A DNA stretch of 64,000 bases from UBA1240 sp045599185 (GCA_045599185.1 JAZRVO010000012.1:310001-374000); one strand, 5' to 3'; numbered from the stretch's first letter, positions 1 to 9,418 are shown. Notes: generated from the sequence alone by a model not told the origin. Translations and numbers: made by a program.

Positions 1-2
1 AC

Positions 3-1445
3 CACCAGATTCTTGCACCGTTTCCAGAATCGCTGATTATGCTGCACCAGAATTCTGAAAAAATCTGCAAGGTTCTGGAACAGACGATTCTTAATACTAC
101 AAACAATGTTTCTGCAAACTACATCGAACTGCTGCTTTCTACCGGTTTTTCAACTGAAGTATGCACAAACCTGAAAAAGCTGGACTACAACGTGCGCAAG
201 GAAGCCATGCGCAGTGCTGAAACAGAAAAGAAGGAAGTGGATGCACAGAATGCTACGCTGAATGCATTTATAAAAGGCATTCAGAATTCCAAGCAGATGG
301 AACAGATTGACATTGTAATTTCAAGGCTGTACCAGTTTTATGACATTTGCAGTTTTGCCTACGAAAAATTCATTCAGGAATTTGCCCCCGAATACGGACT
401 TGCAACTTTAAAGGGAATGCCGATGCTGCGCCCGGTTAACCTTGTGGTTCTGGAACAGCGGCTTTTGGATCTGTATTACGTTTTGGACGGTTTTGTTTTG
501 ACCGGTTCAATTTACAAGGCTTTCCTGCTTTTGGCAGAACACGTCAAGGCTGCGCCCCTTACTGAAGAAGAAAGCAATGCCTATACCGAAAGCCTTAAAA
601 AGATTTCCGTAATTTTAACGCGCTACATCAACAGCGACGTAATTTTAAAACTGCTGTGTGTTATAAAAAACGACCCGGATTACAAGCCTGCCGTTAACAA
701 GTATGAACACGAATATTTGCAGACCTACATAAACCGCTGCCGCCAGATGTTCGCCGCCGATACACAGCGCATTGTAAGCGAGCTGAAAGACGACCGCCTG
801 CGTGAAGGCATGCATGAAATTTTCAACGGCAAAGACCTGCTGGAAGTTTCTTCCTACAACAACGAAACGAATGCAACCTTGCAGAAAACCTGTACGCAGA
901 TGTTCATGTGGACAACACCTTTGCAGATTTTGAAAAGTTTTGTTCATTATTACATGTCGCAGGAAATTATGGAGCTTTTGAACGACATTGTTGTTGAAGG
1001 TTTGTTCAGTAATGCGAACATTCAGCAGTCTTTTGGCGCAAATGTTTTTCATTGCAGCGGAATTGCTGAACGGATAAGCCAGTTTGAAAAATCTTTTGAA
1101 AATAACAGCGAAAACGACCTTTCTTCGATTTTCAGAATGGCTGCCAACAGTAAAAGCAGCCAGAACGCAACCGACCAGCTTACAAAGCGGATGGCTGCCA
1201 TAAATGCGCATGCAAAAAACATGCTGCAGGACGACATGACGAAGATTCTGCGTCTGTGCAACAATATAAACGATATGTTTGCCGATACGAAAAAAGGCAG
1301 TCCTGATTTGATTACAAACGTAAAGATGATGCTTTATTCAACGCGCAACCGAAACCGCAGCCGGCTTTTGGAAAGTCAATTCATTTACTGGCAAAAGTTT
1401 ACGGAATTTATGAAGAATTACGTCGTTTTTACCGATAAAGAGTAG
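3..1445 (+). CDS. Unknown large protein, 3' part only
   Basis: The reading frame is open from the left edge of the window to a TAG at 1443-1445, so this is the C-terminal part of a longer protein. An internal ATG lies at 39, but the 12 preceding codons are also open and no ribosome-binding site precedes it. About 480 residues are visible. They are soluble, mostly helical and rich in Asn, Glu and Lys, with no signal peptide, membrane segment or catalytic motif. It could belong to a spirochaete-specific uncharacterised family (I thought of DUF5312), but I am not sure. It ends three bases before the diguanylate cyclase gene and is probably co-transcribed with it, which suggests a link to signalling. 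No function is assigned. Confidence 0.75.
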   Translation, partial: HQILAPFPESLIMLHQNSEKICKVLEQTILNTTNNVSANYIELLLSTGFSTEVCTNLKKLDYNVRKEAMRSAETEKKEVDAQNATLNAFIKGIQNSKQMEQIDIVISRLYQFYDICSFAYEKFIQEFAPEYGLATLKGMPMLRPVNLVVLEQRLLDLYYVLDGFVLTGSIYKAFLLLAEHVKAAPLTEEESNAYTESLKKISVILTRYINSDVILKLLCVIKNDPDYKPAVNKYEHEYLQTYINRCRQMFAADTQRIVSELKDDRLREGMHEIFNGKDLLEVSSYNNETNATLQKTCTQMFMWTTPLQILKSFVHYYMSQEIMELLNDIVVEGLFSNANIQQSFGANVFHCSGIAERISQFEKSFENNSENDLSSIFRMAANSKSSQNATDQLTKRMAAINAHAKNMLQDDMTKILRLCNNINDMFADTKKGSPDLITNVKMMLYSTRNRNRSRLLESQFIYWQKFTEFMKNYVVFTDKE

Positions 1446-1448
1446 AAT

Positions 1449-2552
1449 ATGGATTATACTTTATTGGAAGTTGAAACAAACCAGCAGGTAAAAGACGTCT
1501 CATACTACGAAAAGCAGATTTACGATTTGAAACAGCTTTTAGAGATTTCAAAGAGTTTTTCGTCTGTTCTGGAATACAATAAAGTAATCGAATCAATACT
1601 TTACATTTGCATGTGCCAGATGCGTACTTTAAGTGCTGCCTTGTTTACAAAGCCGGACATTAACAGTCAGTATTTTACGCTTGGTTCAAATTATACGGGT
1701 ATGTTGTTAAACCCGGATGTGGATTACAGCATAAACGCTCATCACCGCCTTATCAATTTGCTTGAAAGCACAAACCTTTCCTACAGTTATGAAGAAATGG
1801 CTGAAATACTGAAGGACGGCGCAAAAGACATAAGTTTCCTTGCCGGTTTGTCTCCGTCGCTAATCGTTCCGCTCGTTGCCAAAAAGCGTCTTAACGGCAT
1901 TCTTGTTTTGGGCGAACGTATTGATTTGGGCGACGGCAGTGCATACAGCGATTACGAAAAAGAGCAGATTCTTAACATTGCTTCCCTTGCTTCTCTTGCA
2001 ATCAACAACTCTGCGCTGGTTGACATGGCTTCAACCGACATGATGACCCACTTAAAACTGAAGCATTTTTTCTTTTCCAAGCTTATTGAATCTGTTGACA
2101 ACGCCATTATAAACGACCAGCCGCTTTGCGTTTTTATGCTTGATATTGACCATTTCAAATTGTTCAACGATACCTATGGCCATGCCTGCGGCGACATGGT
2201 TCTTATTGAAGTTGCTTCCATGATTAAGCAGTGCGTGCGTGCAGACGATTTGGTTGCGCGTTACGGCGGCGAAGAATTCGTGGTTCTTTTAAGCGACATT
2301 AAAAAAGACAGTGCTTTTGAAATTGCAGAAAAAATACGCACTACAATTGCAAACCGCGAACTTGAATTTGAAGGCAAAAAAATTCACGTTACGATTTCAA
2401 TTGGGCTGAAAGAATTTACTGCAAAACGTACCACAACTGCAAACAAACTTGTTGAAGATGCCGACGCTGCCCTGTACGTTTCAAAAAATACCGGGCGCAA
2501 CAAGACAACAATTTATTCGGCACACAGAAAACAACCTGCGGACCAGAACTAA
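1449..2552 (+). CDS. GAF-GGDEF diguanylate cyclase
   Basis: Predicted to make cyclic di-GMP from two GTP. The 367-residue protein has an N-terminal coiled segment (about 15-40), a GAF-like sensor region (about 40-190) and a C-terminal GGDEF domain (about 195-357). The active-site loop reads GGEEF at 273-277, the usual active form. An RxxD product-inhibition site (RADD, 264-267) lies five residues upstream at the canonical spacing, so feedback control by c-di-GMP is likely. No membrane segment is visible, so it should act in the cytosol on a signal bound by the GAF region. It starts three bases after the preceding gene and lies nine bases before the rhomboid gene, so it is probably operonic. 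The signal is unknown. Confidence 0.93.
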   Translation: MDYTLLEVETNQQVKDVSYYEKQIYDLKQLLEISKSFSSVLEYNKVIESILYICMCQMRTLSAALFTKPDINSQYFTLGSNYTGMLLNPDVDYSINAHHRLINLLESTNLSYSYEEMAEILKDGAKDISFLAGLSPSLIVPLVAKKRLNGILVLGERIDLGDGSAYSDYEKEQILNIASLASLAINNSALVDMASTDMMTHLKLKHFFFSKLIESVDNAIINDQPLCVFMLDIDHFKLFNDTYGHACGDMVLIEVASMIKQCVRADDLVARYGGEEFVVLLSDIKKDSAFEIAEKIRTTIANRELEFEGKKIHVTISIGLKEFTAKRTTTANKLVEDADAALYVSKNTGRNKTTIYSAHRKQPADQN

Positions 2553-2561
2553 GGCGCGTAA

Positions 2562-3215
2562 ATGTCTTTAAAATCGATAATTCATAAACCGTTTAAATAT
2601 TCTTACAGTAATTTTACATTGGGGTTAATATGCGTTAATTTCGTTATTTTCCTTCTTTGCAGGAATTTTACGAATTTGCAGTCGCTTTTAAGCCTGAATG
2701 TTCTTTATATCGTTAAAAAACATGCTTACTGGCAGTTTTTTACTTACATGTTCATGCATGGTTCGCTGGAACATGTTCTGCTGAATATGCTGGCGCTTTT
2801 TTGCTTTGGAATGCCGGTAGAACGCGGACTGGGCAGCAGGGAATTTATGCTGCTTTATCTGCTTAGCGGCGTGTTCTGCGGTATTTTTTCCTTTGCGGTT
2901 TATTATTTTGGCGGCATGAACGGAAACATAATGCTGTTTTACATTCGCCTTGTCGGCGCTTCCGGTGCAATTTATTCGCTGCTTCTGGCTTATGCGGTAA
3001 TGTTTCCGCGTAACGTTGTGTATATTATGGGTGTTATACCTGTACCGGCACCAATGCTGGTTTTAATTTATGCAATAATTGCCCTTGCAAGCCAGATTTT
3101 CGGTTTGAACGGCAATGTGGCGCATGTTACGCATTTGGCAGGTTTTGTTTTTGCCTGGTTTTATTTTATTGTCAGAATGGGAATTAACCCGATAAAGGTA
3201 TGGAAAAACTTATAG
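2562..3215 (+). CDS. Rhomboid-family intramembrane serine protease
   Basis: An integral membrane protein of 217 residues with about six hydrophobic helices. The rhomboid core is clear: H66 and H71-N75 (HGSLEHVLLN) in helix 2, the nucleophile S134 in the GASGAIY motif, and the catalytic H191 in HVTHLAGF. The Ser/His dyad is intact, so it should cleave membrane segments of other proteins. Substrates cannot be told from sequence. It follows the GGDEF gene by nine bases and overlaps the next gene by 16 bases, so the three are likely one transcript. Confidence 0.95.
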   Translation: MSLKSIIHKPFKYSYSNFTLGLICVNFVIFLLCRNFTNLQSLLSLNVLYIVKKHAYWQFFTYMFMHGSLEHVLLNMLALFCFGMPVERGLGSREFMLLYLLSGVFCGIFSFAVYYFGGMNGNIMLFYIRLVGASGAIYSLLLAYAVMFPRNVVYIMGVIPVPAPMLVLIYAIIALASQIFGLNGNVAHVTHLAGFVFAWFYFIVRMGINPIKVWKNL

Positions 3216-3937
3216 AACCGATTTTTACATTTGCGGCAGGCGGCAGGTGTGGCCGTTGCAGGGCAGTTTTCATTCTGCTGTTTCTGTGTGTTTTTCAGCT
3301 TGCTGGGGCGCAGGTTTTGCCGGGACAGCAGCAGGTTAAATTTCAAGTTTTTACGTTAACTGAAGGAATTCCGGGGCTGGAAGAAAAAGTAGACGAAAGC
3401 GTGAACGGCGTTTTCAGCCTGCCTATCAGCCATTTGCGCCAGTCGGTACCATTCATTCTGGAAGGAATTTTGTACGGCTGGAGTTTTTCCTACACGCCAT
3501 CTGACAAGCTTAGGGGTGTGGAAGAGTTTTTCGATTTTCAGTCCGTAAACACTGTAAAAATAGGCGATCCGCGCATAACTTTTTCCGGCTATAAAGTTGA
3601 CGAAAGTTTTTTTTCGTGCTGGGTCAGCTATGACCGTACCGACGAAATGATGCTTTACCGCAGGCACTGGCAGAGCATTTATCACCCGCAGATTCGCGGT
3701 ACAGGCGTGGCTTCAATTTATGAAGGCGACGAAGGGTTTAAGGCTGCCTGTGCCGAAGCTGCTAAAAACGCCCTGCGGAACTATGCGCGCGGCATTGTAA
3801 AAAACAAGCCGAAGGAAATTACGGGCAGGGTTTTACTTAGCGAAGCGCCGTTAATAAGTATTCGCAACGGTAAATATGTAGCACAATTGGAATTTTTGCT
3901 TGAAATTGACGAAATTTTGCCGTATTCGTCATTTTAA
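3200..3937 (+). CDS. Exported protein of unknown function
   Basis: A 245-residue protein with a charged N-terminus, a hydrophobic stretch at about 23-36 and a plausible signal-peptidase site after Ala-Gly-Ala near residue 38. The mature part is a mixed beta-rich sequence without a motif I recognise. The start ATG overlaps the end of the rhomboid gene by 16 bases, suggesting translational coupling. The N-terminal 20 residues are unusually long and Cys/Arg-containing for a signal peptide, so a later start is possible, although I see no better one with a ribosome-binding site. Because it is coupled to a rhomboid gene it might be a periplasmic partner, but that is only inference. Confidence 0.75.
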   Translation: MEKLIEPIFTFAAGGRCGRCRAVFILLFLCVFQLAGAQVLPGQQQVKFQVFTLTEGIPGLEEKVDESVNGVFSLPISHLRQSVPFILEGILYGWSFSYTPSDKLRGVEEFFDFQSVNTVKIGDPRITFSGYKVDESFFSCWVSYDRTDEMMLYRRHWQSIYHPQIRGTGVASIYEGDEGFKAACAEAAKNALRNYARGIVKNKPKEITGRVLLSEAPLISIRNGKYVAQLEFLLEIDEILPYSSF

Positions 3938-3938
3938 T

Positions 3939-3965
3939 TTGACTTTTAATTAAAAGCATTATAAT
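3939..3965 (+). promoter_or_regulatory. Candidate sigma70-type promoter
   Basis: TTGACT (3939-3944) and TATAAT (3960-3965) lie about 95 bases upstream of the small exported protein at 4061. The spacer is only 15 bases, shorter than ideal. It sits just after the stop codon of the preceding gene, where a new transcript would be expected to begin. Confidence 0.5.
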
Positions 3966-4060
3966 CTAAGGAAATCTAAGACGCTTTGGGGTGGAGTTTT
4001 TAGATATTTTACAATTGCTAATTGCCGATTACCGGTAATGTAATATTTGAGGGGTATTTT

Positions 4061-4411
4061 ATGAAGAAATTTATCATTGCCATTGCTTTTCTGTTTGTTG
4101 CCTTGGTTGGTGTAAGCGCTCAGGACCGTCAGGGAAATGTTCCGCTTACAGTGCTGATTTCTGAGCCGAATGACGGTTACACAATCAATATTGAATATAC
4201 GGAAATGCTGGGTGAAGCACGTTTCATTTACGTTACTAACCGTTTTACTTACGATGAAGATGAAGCCATTAAGGCTGTTCGCGAACGCATCATTTCTTTT
4301 ACCAAGGAAAAGGGATTCTTCTCTTATTCTTACATGCGTCCAACAATCACCAAAACTGATTATTCTGCAAACAAAACTTATTTTTATTCTTTTGTACTTT
4401 TGCAAAAATAA
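4061..4411 (+). CDS. Small secreted protein of unknown function
   Basis: A 116-residue protein with a clear Sec signal peptide: MKK, a hydrophobic core, then cleavage after VSA near residue 19. I place the start at 4061, not at the in-frame ATG at 4022, because GAGGGG lies just upstream of 4061 and the signal peptide begins there. The mature part is about 97 residues, beta-rich with aromatic residues, and has no cysteine and no family I recognise. It has its own candidate promoter and a strong terminator (4432-4458), so it is probably a single-gene transcript. Confidence 0.85.
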   Translation: MKKFIIAIAFLFVALVGVSAQDRQGNVPLTVLISEPNDGYTINIEYTEMLGEARFIYVTNRFTYDEDEAIKAVRERIISFTKEKGFFSYSYMRPTITKTDYSANKTYFYSFVLLQK

Positions 4412-4431
4412 GCAGATTGCTGAATGGTTTG

Positions 4432-4460
4432 AAAACTGCCGGATTGAACGGCAGTTTTTT
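4432..4460 (+). terminator. Rho-independent terminator
   Basis: A perfect 10-bp stem, AAAACTGCCG (4432-4441) with CGGCAGTTTT (4449-4458), has a 7-base loop and a T run. It ends the transcript of the small secreted protein before the liv operon. Confidence 0.9.
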
Positions 4461-4607
4461 TATGCTTTCACGGTTTTCTGCTTTTTTTTGTGTGTTAAGT
4501 ACGGCTTAATTTTTTGCAGAAAAATTAAGAATAGTGCTGATTTTTACAAGAATTCCGTATACAAACAAAAACGATTTTTGTATTATTTTTGCAAGTTGGA
4601 GGTTACT

Positions 4608-5756
4608 ATGAAAAACTTATCAAAGTATGTTGTTTTTTGCGCTTTGGCACTTTTTGTTGCTTCGTTTACTGGTTGTGCAAAAAAAACAGAAAACACAATT
4701 AAAATTGGTGGTGTAGCACCGCTTTCCGGCAATGTTGCTGTTTATGGTGTTGAATGCAAGAACGGTATTGACCTTGCCATTGAAGAAATTAACGCTGCCG
4801 GTGGTGTTAACGGCCAGATGCTTCAGTTTATTTGCGAAGATGATGAAGGCGACCCTGCAAAATCTGTAAACGCCTACAAAAAACTTGTTACTAACGACAA
4901 GGTAAAAATCGTGATCGGTTCGTTAACTTCTGGTTGTACAATTGCAATTACAAATCTTGCCCAGTCACAGAAAATCATTCAGATTGCACCTGCTGCAACT
5001 GCAACTGCCGTAACAGAAGCTGGTGATTACATTTTCCGCGCCTGTTTTATTGACCCGTTCCAGGGTCGCGTTGGCGGTAAGTTTGCATACGAAAATCTTG
5101 CAACAAGAAACGCAGCAATTCTTTACGACATCGGTAATGACTATTCTGTTGGTTTGACAGACAACTTTGTTGAAGAATTTACAAAAATGGGCGGAAAGAT
5201 TGTTTCTAAGGAATCTTACAGCACAGGCGACAAAGACTTTAACGCCCAGCTTACAAAAATTAAGGCTGCAAGCCCGGACGTTGTATATCTTCCTGACTAT
5301 TACGGAACTGTTGCACTGATTGCAAAGCAGCTTCGCGCACAGGGCATTACAGTGCCGATTGTTGGCGCAGACGGATGGGACGGTTTTACAAACGAAAACG
5401 CCGGTGATGAAGTTCTTAACGGTTATTATTCTAACCACTATGCAGAAGACAGCGACAGTCCGGCCGTTCAGAAATTTGTAGCTTCTTTCAAGGCTAAATA
5501 CAACAAGTCGCCAAACGCTTTTGCAGCCCTTGGTTACGACAGTGTTTACATGGTTAAAGATGCAATTCTTGCAGCCGGCACAACAGACGTTGTTAAAGTT
5601 CGCGATGCAATTGAAGCAACAAACGCTGACTATGTAACAGGTCACATGACTTTTGATGCAAAACATAACCCGGTTAAATCGGCTGTTATGCTTAAAACTG
5701 CACGCGTAGACGGCAAACTTACTGCTGTTTATGCTGCAACTGTTGACATTCAGTAA
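4608..5756 (+). CDS. livK: Branched-chain amino-acid ABC transporter substrate-binding lipoprotein
   Basis: Binds leucine, isoleucine, valine or a related amino acid outside the membrane and delivers it to LivHM. The 382-residue protein begins with a lipoprotein signal ending in the lipobox FTGC (Cys about 23), followed by a Lys-rich linker and a type I periplasmic-binding fold of the Leu/Ile/Val family, with the family's usual opening GGVAPLSGNVAVYG. I start at 4608, with GGAGG seven bases upstream; the longer open frame back to 4170 has no such signal. It is the first gene of livKHMGF plus a CBS protein. Terminator-like hairpins after it probably keep the binding protein more abundant than the membrane parts. 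Exact substrate cannot be read from sequence. Confidence 0.95.
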   Translation: MKNLSKYVVFCALALFVASFTGCAKKTENTIKIGGVAPLSGNVAVYGVECKNGIDLAIEEINAAGGVNGQMLQFICEDDEGDPAKSVNAYKKLVTNDKVKIVIGSLTSGCTIAITNLAQSQKIIQIAPAATATAVTEAGDYIFRACFIDPFQGRVGGKFAYENLATRNAAILYDIGNDYSVGLTDNFVEEFTKMGGKIVSKESYSTGDKDFNAQLTKIKAASPDVVYLPDYYGTVALIAKQLRAQGITVPIVGADGWDGFTNENAGDEVLNGYYSNHYAEDSDSPAVQKFVASFKAKYNKSPNAFAALGYDSVYMVKDAILAAGTTDVVKVRDAIEATNADYVTGHMTFDAKHNPVKSAVMLKTARVDGKLTAVYAATVDIQ

Positions 5757-5816
5757 TTATTAGCAACATACAGAAAGCCTGCTGATTTTTGGCAGCTTTT
5801 TTACAGTTTGCACAAA

Positions 5817-5857
5817 GGGGTGCGGTGCGTGATAGTAATGCTACCGCCCCCTTTTTT
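5817..5857 (+). terminator. Terminator or attenuator between livK and livH
   Basis: GGGGTGCGGT (5817-5826) can pair with ACCGCCCCC (5843-5851), followed by TTTTTT. A weaker GCTG/CAGC hairpin with a T run lies just upstream at about 5775-5802. No new promoter is obvious before livH, so partial read-through that lowers permease expression relative to the binding protein is the likely role. Confidence 0.8.
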
Positions 5858-5930
5858 GTTTTTTAAATTTAAGGTAAGCTTACACAATTTCAGTTTGTAC
5901 ATAGAGATAAGCGCGTTTTGGGAGGATGTG

Positions 5931-6845
5931 TTGGATACGTTTTTGAAACAGCTGGTTAACGGTCTTTCGTTGGGCAGTATCTATGCATTGATAGCACTTG
6001 GTTATACCATGGTTTATGGTATTGTAAAACTTATTAACTTTGCCCACGGCGATGTTATGATGGTGGGCGCATATACCGGTTATTTTGTTCTTATGCGGCT
6101 TGGCACTACGCCTTTCGGGCTGGCGTGTGCGTTTCTGGCCGCAATGGTGGTATGTTCGCTTTTAAGCCTTGTAATTGAACGCTGCGCGTACCGGCCTTTG
6201 CGCAATGCTCCGCGCTTAAATTCGCTTATTACGGCAATTGCCGTTGAATTGATTTTGCAGAACGTTATGCGTGTTCTGCCGTTTGTAGGGCCAAACCCGC
6301 GTCAGTTTCCTACAATGGAAACAAAAGTTTTTACCTTTTCAACTGCAAGCTATCCGGCAGGGCTTGTTTCTGTTTCCAACATTCAGCTGGTTGTAATAAT
6401 TTCTTCTGCGGTGCTGATGCTTATTTTGAACTATGTAATTAACTATACAAAAACCGGCCGTGCAATGCGCGCCGTCAGTTTTGACATGGGCGCTGCAAGC
6501 CTTATGGGCGTAAACGTAAACAGAACTATTGCCACAACTTTTGTAATCGGTTCAATTTTAGCCGGTGCAGGCGGCGTGCTGTACGCAACGGCTTATCCGC
6601 AGGTAGACCCGTTCATGGGTTATATACCGGGCTTAAAGGCCTTCGTTGCTGCCGTTCTTGGCGGCATCGGTTCTGTGCCGGGCGCAATGCTTGGCGGCAT
6701 TATCCTGGGCATTGCCGAAACCATGACCAAGGCATATTTCAAATATTCACAGTACGCAGACGCAATTTCTTACTGTATTTTGATTTTAATTTTGCTTGTA
6801 AAACCGGCTGGTTTGCTTGGCAAAAAACGTGTTGTTAAGGTTTAA
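5931..6845 (+). CDS. livH: Branched-chain amino-acid ABC transporter permease LivH
   Basis: One of the two membrane permeases of the liv importer, about 304 residues with about eight hydrophobic helices. The N-terminus matches the LivH family (NGLSLGSIYALIALGYTMVYG), as does the later GGIGSVPGAMLGG segment. I choose the TTG at 5931 as start because GGAGG (5921-5925) is five bases upstream and the resulting length fits LivH. An in-frame GTG at 5928 is too close to that site, and the ATG at 5808 lies before the hairpin. It pairs with LivM and is driven by LivG and LivF. Confidence 0.94.
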   Translation: MDTFLKQLVNGLSLGSIYALIALGYTMVYGIVKLINFAHGDVMMVGAYTGYFVLMRLGTTPFGLACAFLAAMVVCSLLSLVIERCAYRPLRNAPRLNSLITAIAVELILQNVMRVLPFVGPNPRQFPTMETKVFTFSTASYPAGLVSVSNIQLVVIISSAVLMLILNYVINYTKTGRAMRAVSFDMGAASLMGVNVNRTIATTFVIGSILAGAGGVLYATAYPQVDPFMGYIPGLKAFVAAVLGGIGSVPGAMLGGIILGIAETMTKAYFKYSQYADAISYCILILILLVKPAGLLGKKRVVKV

Positions 6846-6855
6846 GGGTGTAAAT

Positions 6856-7899
6856 ATGGAAAGTAAATTGAAATCAAATAAATTTGCCAGAAGTACGCTG
6901 ATTTTAACTGTTGTAGCGCTGGTTTTGCTGCTTGTTCCGGCATTGCTGATTGATTTGCCGGTCGGCTTTCCCGTAATCAATGCGTACACTGCCCAGATTA
7001 TAACGCTTGGTGCAATTAACGCAATTATGGCAATAAGCGTAAACGTTGTCTGCGGCATTACCGGCCAGCTTTCTTTGGGACAGGCTGGTTTTCAGGCAAT
7101 CGGCGCCTATTCCGTAATTCTGCTTACATCAAACGCCGGTATTCCGCTGCCGGTAAGCATTCTTTTAGCCGGAATTATTGCAGCATTCTTCGGCTTTTTA
7201 ATCGGTTTTCCAACCTTAAAGCTGGAAGGTGATTACCTTGCAATCGTTACTCTGGCGTTCGGCGAAATCATCCGCATCTGCCTTGTAAACCTTAAAAACT
7301 TTACAGGCGGCCCTAACGGCATTCAGTTCAGTACGGTTTTTACCACCAGCCTGGATCACGGTCCTGCAATTGCCTATTTTACAATCGCGGGCTCGCTTAT
7401 TTTGATTGTTGTGTTCTTGCAGAATTTCCTGCGTTCAACTTACGGCCGTTCAATACTTGCCGTGCGCGAAGACGAAATTGCCGCCAACAGCAACGGCATA
7501 AGCGTTTTTAAGTACAAAATGATTGGCTTTGTAATTGCGGCTTTCATCGGCGGCATTGGTGGCGCACTTTATGCACCGTTCATCGGCTTTGTAAAACCGG
7601 ATTTAGGCTCGTTCAACAATTCAATTAACCATTTGATTTACGTTGTTTTAGGCGGCATGGGCAGCATTACGGGCGGCATTGTCGCAGCATTCGGCCTTAC
7701 AATCCTTCAGGAAATGCTCCGCTTCCTGCGCGATTACCGTTTGCTGATTTATCCGGTAATCCTTATTTTTGTAATGCTTTACCGGCCGCAGGGACTTTTG
7801 GGCACAAAAGAACTGAGTTTTGTAAAGACTTTTGATGCAATTCCCGGTTTTTGGGCAAAAATTACCGGCAAAAACAAACAGAAAGAAGGTAAAAAATGA
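6856..7899 (+). CDS. livM: Branched-chain amino-acid ABC transporter permease LivM
   Basis: The second permease of the liv importer, 347 residues with about ten hydrophobic helices. It shows the LivM signature region NVVCGITGQLSLGQAGFQAIGAY and the ATP-binding-protein contact region around AVREDEIAANSNGI. The start at 6856 follows a GGGTG site ten bases after the livH stop; an upstream in-frame ATG lies inside livH and is less likely. The last four bases overlap the livG start (ATGA), a sign of coupled translation. The short Lys-rich tail is typical of a cytoplasmic C-terminus. Confidence 0.94.
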   Translation: MESKLKSNKFARSTLILTVVALVLLLVPALLIDLPVGFPVINAYTAQIITLGAINAIMAISVNVVCGITGQLSLGQAGFQAIGAYSVILLTSNAGIPLPVSILLAGIIAAFFGFLIGFPTLKLEGDYLAIVTLAFGEIIRICLVNLKNFTGGPNGIQFSTVFTTSLDHGPAIAYFTIAGSLILIVVFLQNFLRSTYGRSILAVREDEIAANSNGISVFKYKMIGFVIAAFIGGIGGALYAPFIGFVKPDLGSFNNSINHLIYVVLGGMGSITGGIVAAFGLTILQEMLRFLRDYRLLIYPVILIFVMLYRPQGLLGTKELSFVKTFDAIPGFWAKITGKNKQKEGKK

Positions 7900-8699
7900 G
7901 CGAACTGCTTTTACGCGCAAAAGATATTGGTATTGTTTTTGGCGGTTTGCGTGCCGTTAGCGATTTTAACCTTGAACTTTTTGAAGGTGAACTTATCGGT
8001 TTAATCGGGCCAAACGGTGCCGGAAAAACAACCGTATTCAACATGCTTAGCGGCATTTACAAGCCTACAAGCGGCACAATTACTTTTGTAGACCGCAATG
8101 ACGAACTTTTGGTAACCAACAAAAAAAGTCCTGCCGAACTGAACCGCATCGGCATTGCACGCACCTTTCAGAACATTCGTCTTTTCGGCAATCTTACGGT
8201 AGGCGAAAACATTAAAATTGCCCTGCACCAGACACGCAGCGTAAACCCTTTTGACGTTCTTTTCCGCACCAAAAAGTTCCGCAGCGACGAAGAACACATG
8301 CATACAAAAACCGTGCAGCTTCTGGAACTTTTTCATCTGGAAAATAAAATAGACGAACTTGCCAAAAACCTGCCTTACGGCGAACAGCGCAAGCTGGAAA
8401 TTTGCCGCGCACTGGCAAGCAAGCCTAAGCTTCTGCTTCTGGACGAACCGGCTGCCGGCATGAACGGTCAGGAAACCGAAGAACTGATGCACATGATCAG
8501 CGAAATCCGCAAAAAATTCAATTTAACGGTTCTGCTTATTGAACACGACATGAAGCTTGTTATGGGCATTTGCGAACGCCTGCTGGTTTTAAACTACGGG
8601 CGCGTTATTGCAAGCGGCGTACCGGCAGAAATTCAGTCAAACGAAGAAGTAATTAAAGCCTATCTGGGTTCCGGTTACGAAGAAGCAAAGGAGGCATAA
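7896..8699 (+). CDS. livG: Branched-chain amino-acid ABC transporter ATP-binding protein LivG
   Basis: ATPase of the liv importer, 267 residues. Walker A GPNGAGKTT lies near residue 38, the signature region is replaced by the family-typical LPYGEQRKLEICRAL, Walker B is LLLLDEPAAGMN and the switch His is in LIEHDMKLV. The inserted segment between Walker A and the signature, which includes IARTFQNIRLF, is characteristic of LivG rather than LivF. It overlaps livM by four bases and is followed one base later by livF. Confidence 0.95.
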   Translation: MSELLLRAKDIGIVFGGLRAVSDFNLELFEGELIGLIGPNGAGKTTVFNMLSGIYKPTSGTITFVDRNDELLVTNKKSPAELNRIGIARTFQNIRLFGNLTVGENIKIALHQTRSVNPFDVLFRTKKFRSDEEHMHTKTVQLLELFHLENKIDELAKNLPYGEQRKLEICRALASKPKLLLLDEPAAGMNGQETEELMHMISEIRKKFNLTVLLIEHDMKLVMGICERLLVLNYGRVIASGVPAEIQSNEEVIKAYLGSGYEEAKEA

Positions 8700-8700
8700 A

Positions 8701-9417
8701 TTGAGCATGCTTGAAGTAAAAGACCTTGTTGTAAGTTATGGCGCAATTAAAGCCTTGCAGGGCATTTCCTTTAACGTTGAACAGGGTGAAATTATTACGC
8801 TGATTGGGTCTAACGGTGCAGGCAAAACAACCACCTTGCATTCAATCAGCAATTTGCTAAAAAAAGTAAGCGGCACCATTACATTTGAAGGCGAAGACAT
8901 TACAAATTTAAGCGCTGATAAAATAGTTCAGCGCGGGCTTATACAGGTGCCGGAAGGCCGCCGTGTTTTTGCCGACATGTCCGTAAAGGAAAACCTTGTA
9001 ATGGGCGCTTACACCCGGCACGACAAGGAAGGCATAAAACGCGACCTTGAATGGTGCTTTGAACTTTTTCCGCGTTTAAAAGAAAGAATAAACCAGTTAA
9101 GCGGTACTCTTTCCGGCGGCGAACAGCAGATGCTTGCAATGGCCCGCGCCCTGATGAGCAAGCCGAAGCTTCTGCTTCTGGACGAACCGAGCATGGGGCT
9201 TGCACCGATTCTTGTTGATGAAATTTTTGACATCGTGCAGAAAATCAGCGATGATGGTAAGGGAACGACAATTCTTCTGGTTGAACAGAATGCGTATAAG
9301 GCTTTGTCAATTGCAAACCGCGGCTACATTCTGGAAACCGGTTCAATTTCTAAAAGCGGTTTGGCAAAAGACCTTATTAAAGACGATGCGGTTAAGGCTG
9401 CATATTTAGGAGGCTGA
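8701..9417 (+). CDS. livF: Branched-chain amino-acid ABC transporter ATP-binding protein LivF
   Basis: Second ATPase of the importer, 238 residues, typical LivF length. Walker A GSNGAGKTT, signature LSGGEQQMLAMARAL, Walker B LLLLDEPSMGLAP and the switch His replaced by Q in LLVEQN, as is normal for LivF. The family motif GRRVFADMSVKENL is present. I use the TTG at 8701: AAGGAGG (8688-8694) is six bases upstream, whereas the ATG at 8707 would be twelve bases away. It probably forms a heterodimer with LivG. Confidence 0.95.
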   Translation: MSMLEVKDLVVSYGAIKALQGISFNVEQGEIITLIGSNGAGKTTTLHSISNLLKKVSGTITFEGEDITNLSADKIVQRGLIQVPEGRRVFADMSVKENLVMGAYTRHDKEGIKRDLEWCFELFPRLKERINQLSGTLSGGEQQMLAMARALMSKPKLLLLDEPSMGLAPILVDEIFDIVQKISDDGKGTTILLVEQNAYKALSIANRGYILETGSISKSGLAKDLIKDDAVKAAYLGG

Positions 9418-9418
9418 A

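Noticed and set aside
645..1211. Long antisense frame opposite the first gene
   Set aside because: It lies fully inside a well-coded gene on the other strand, has no ribosome-binding site and gives a Cys/Phe/Val-rich sequence typical of reverse-frame shadows.
4965..5666. 233-codon antisense frame inside livK
   Set aside because: Composition is dominated by Cys, Asn and Val from reversed codons; livK on the plus strand is certain.
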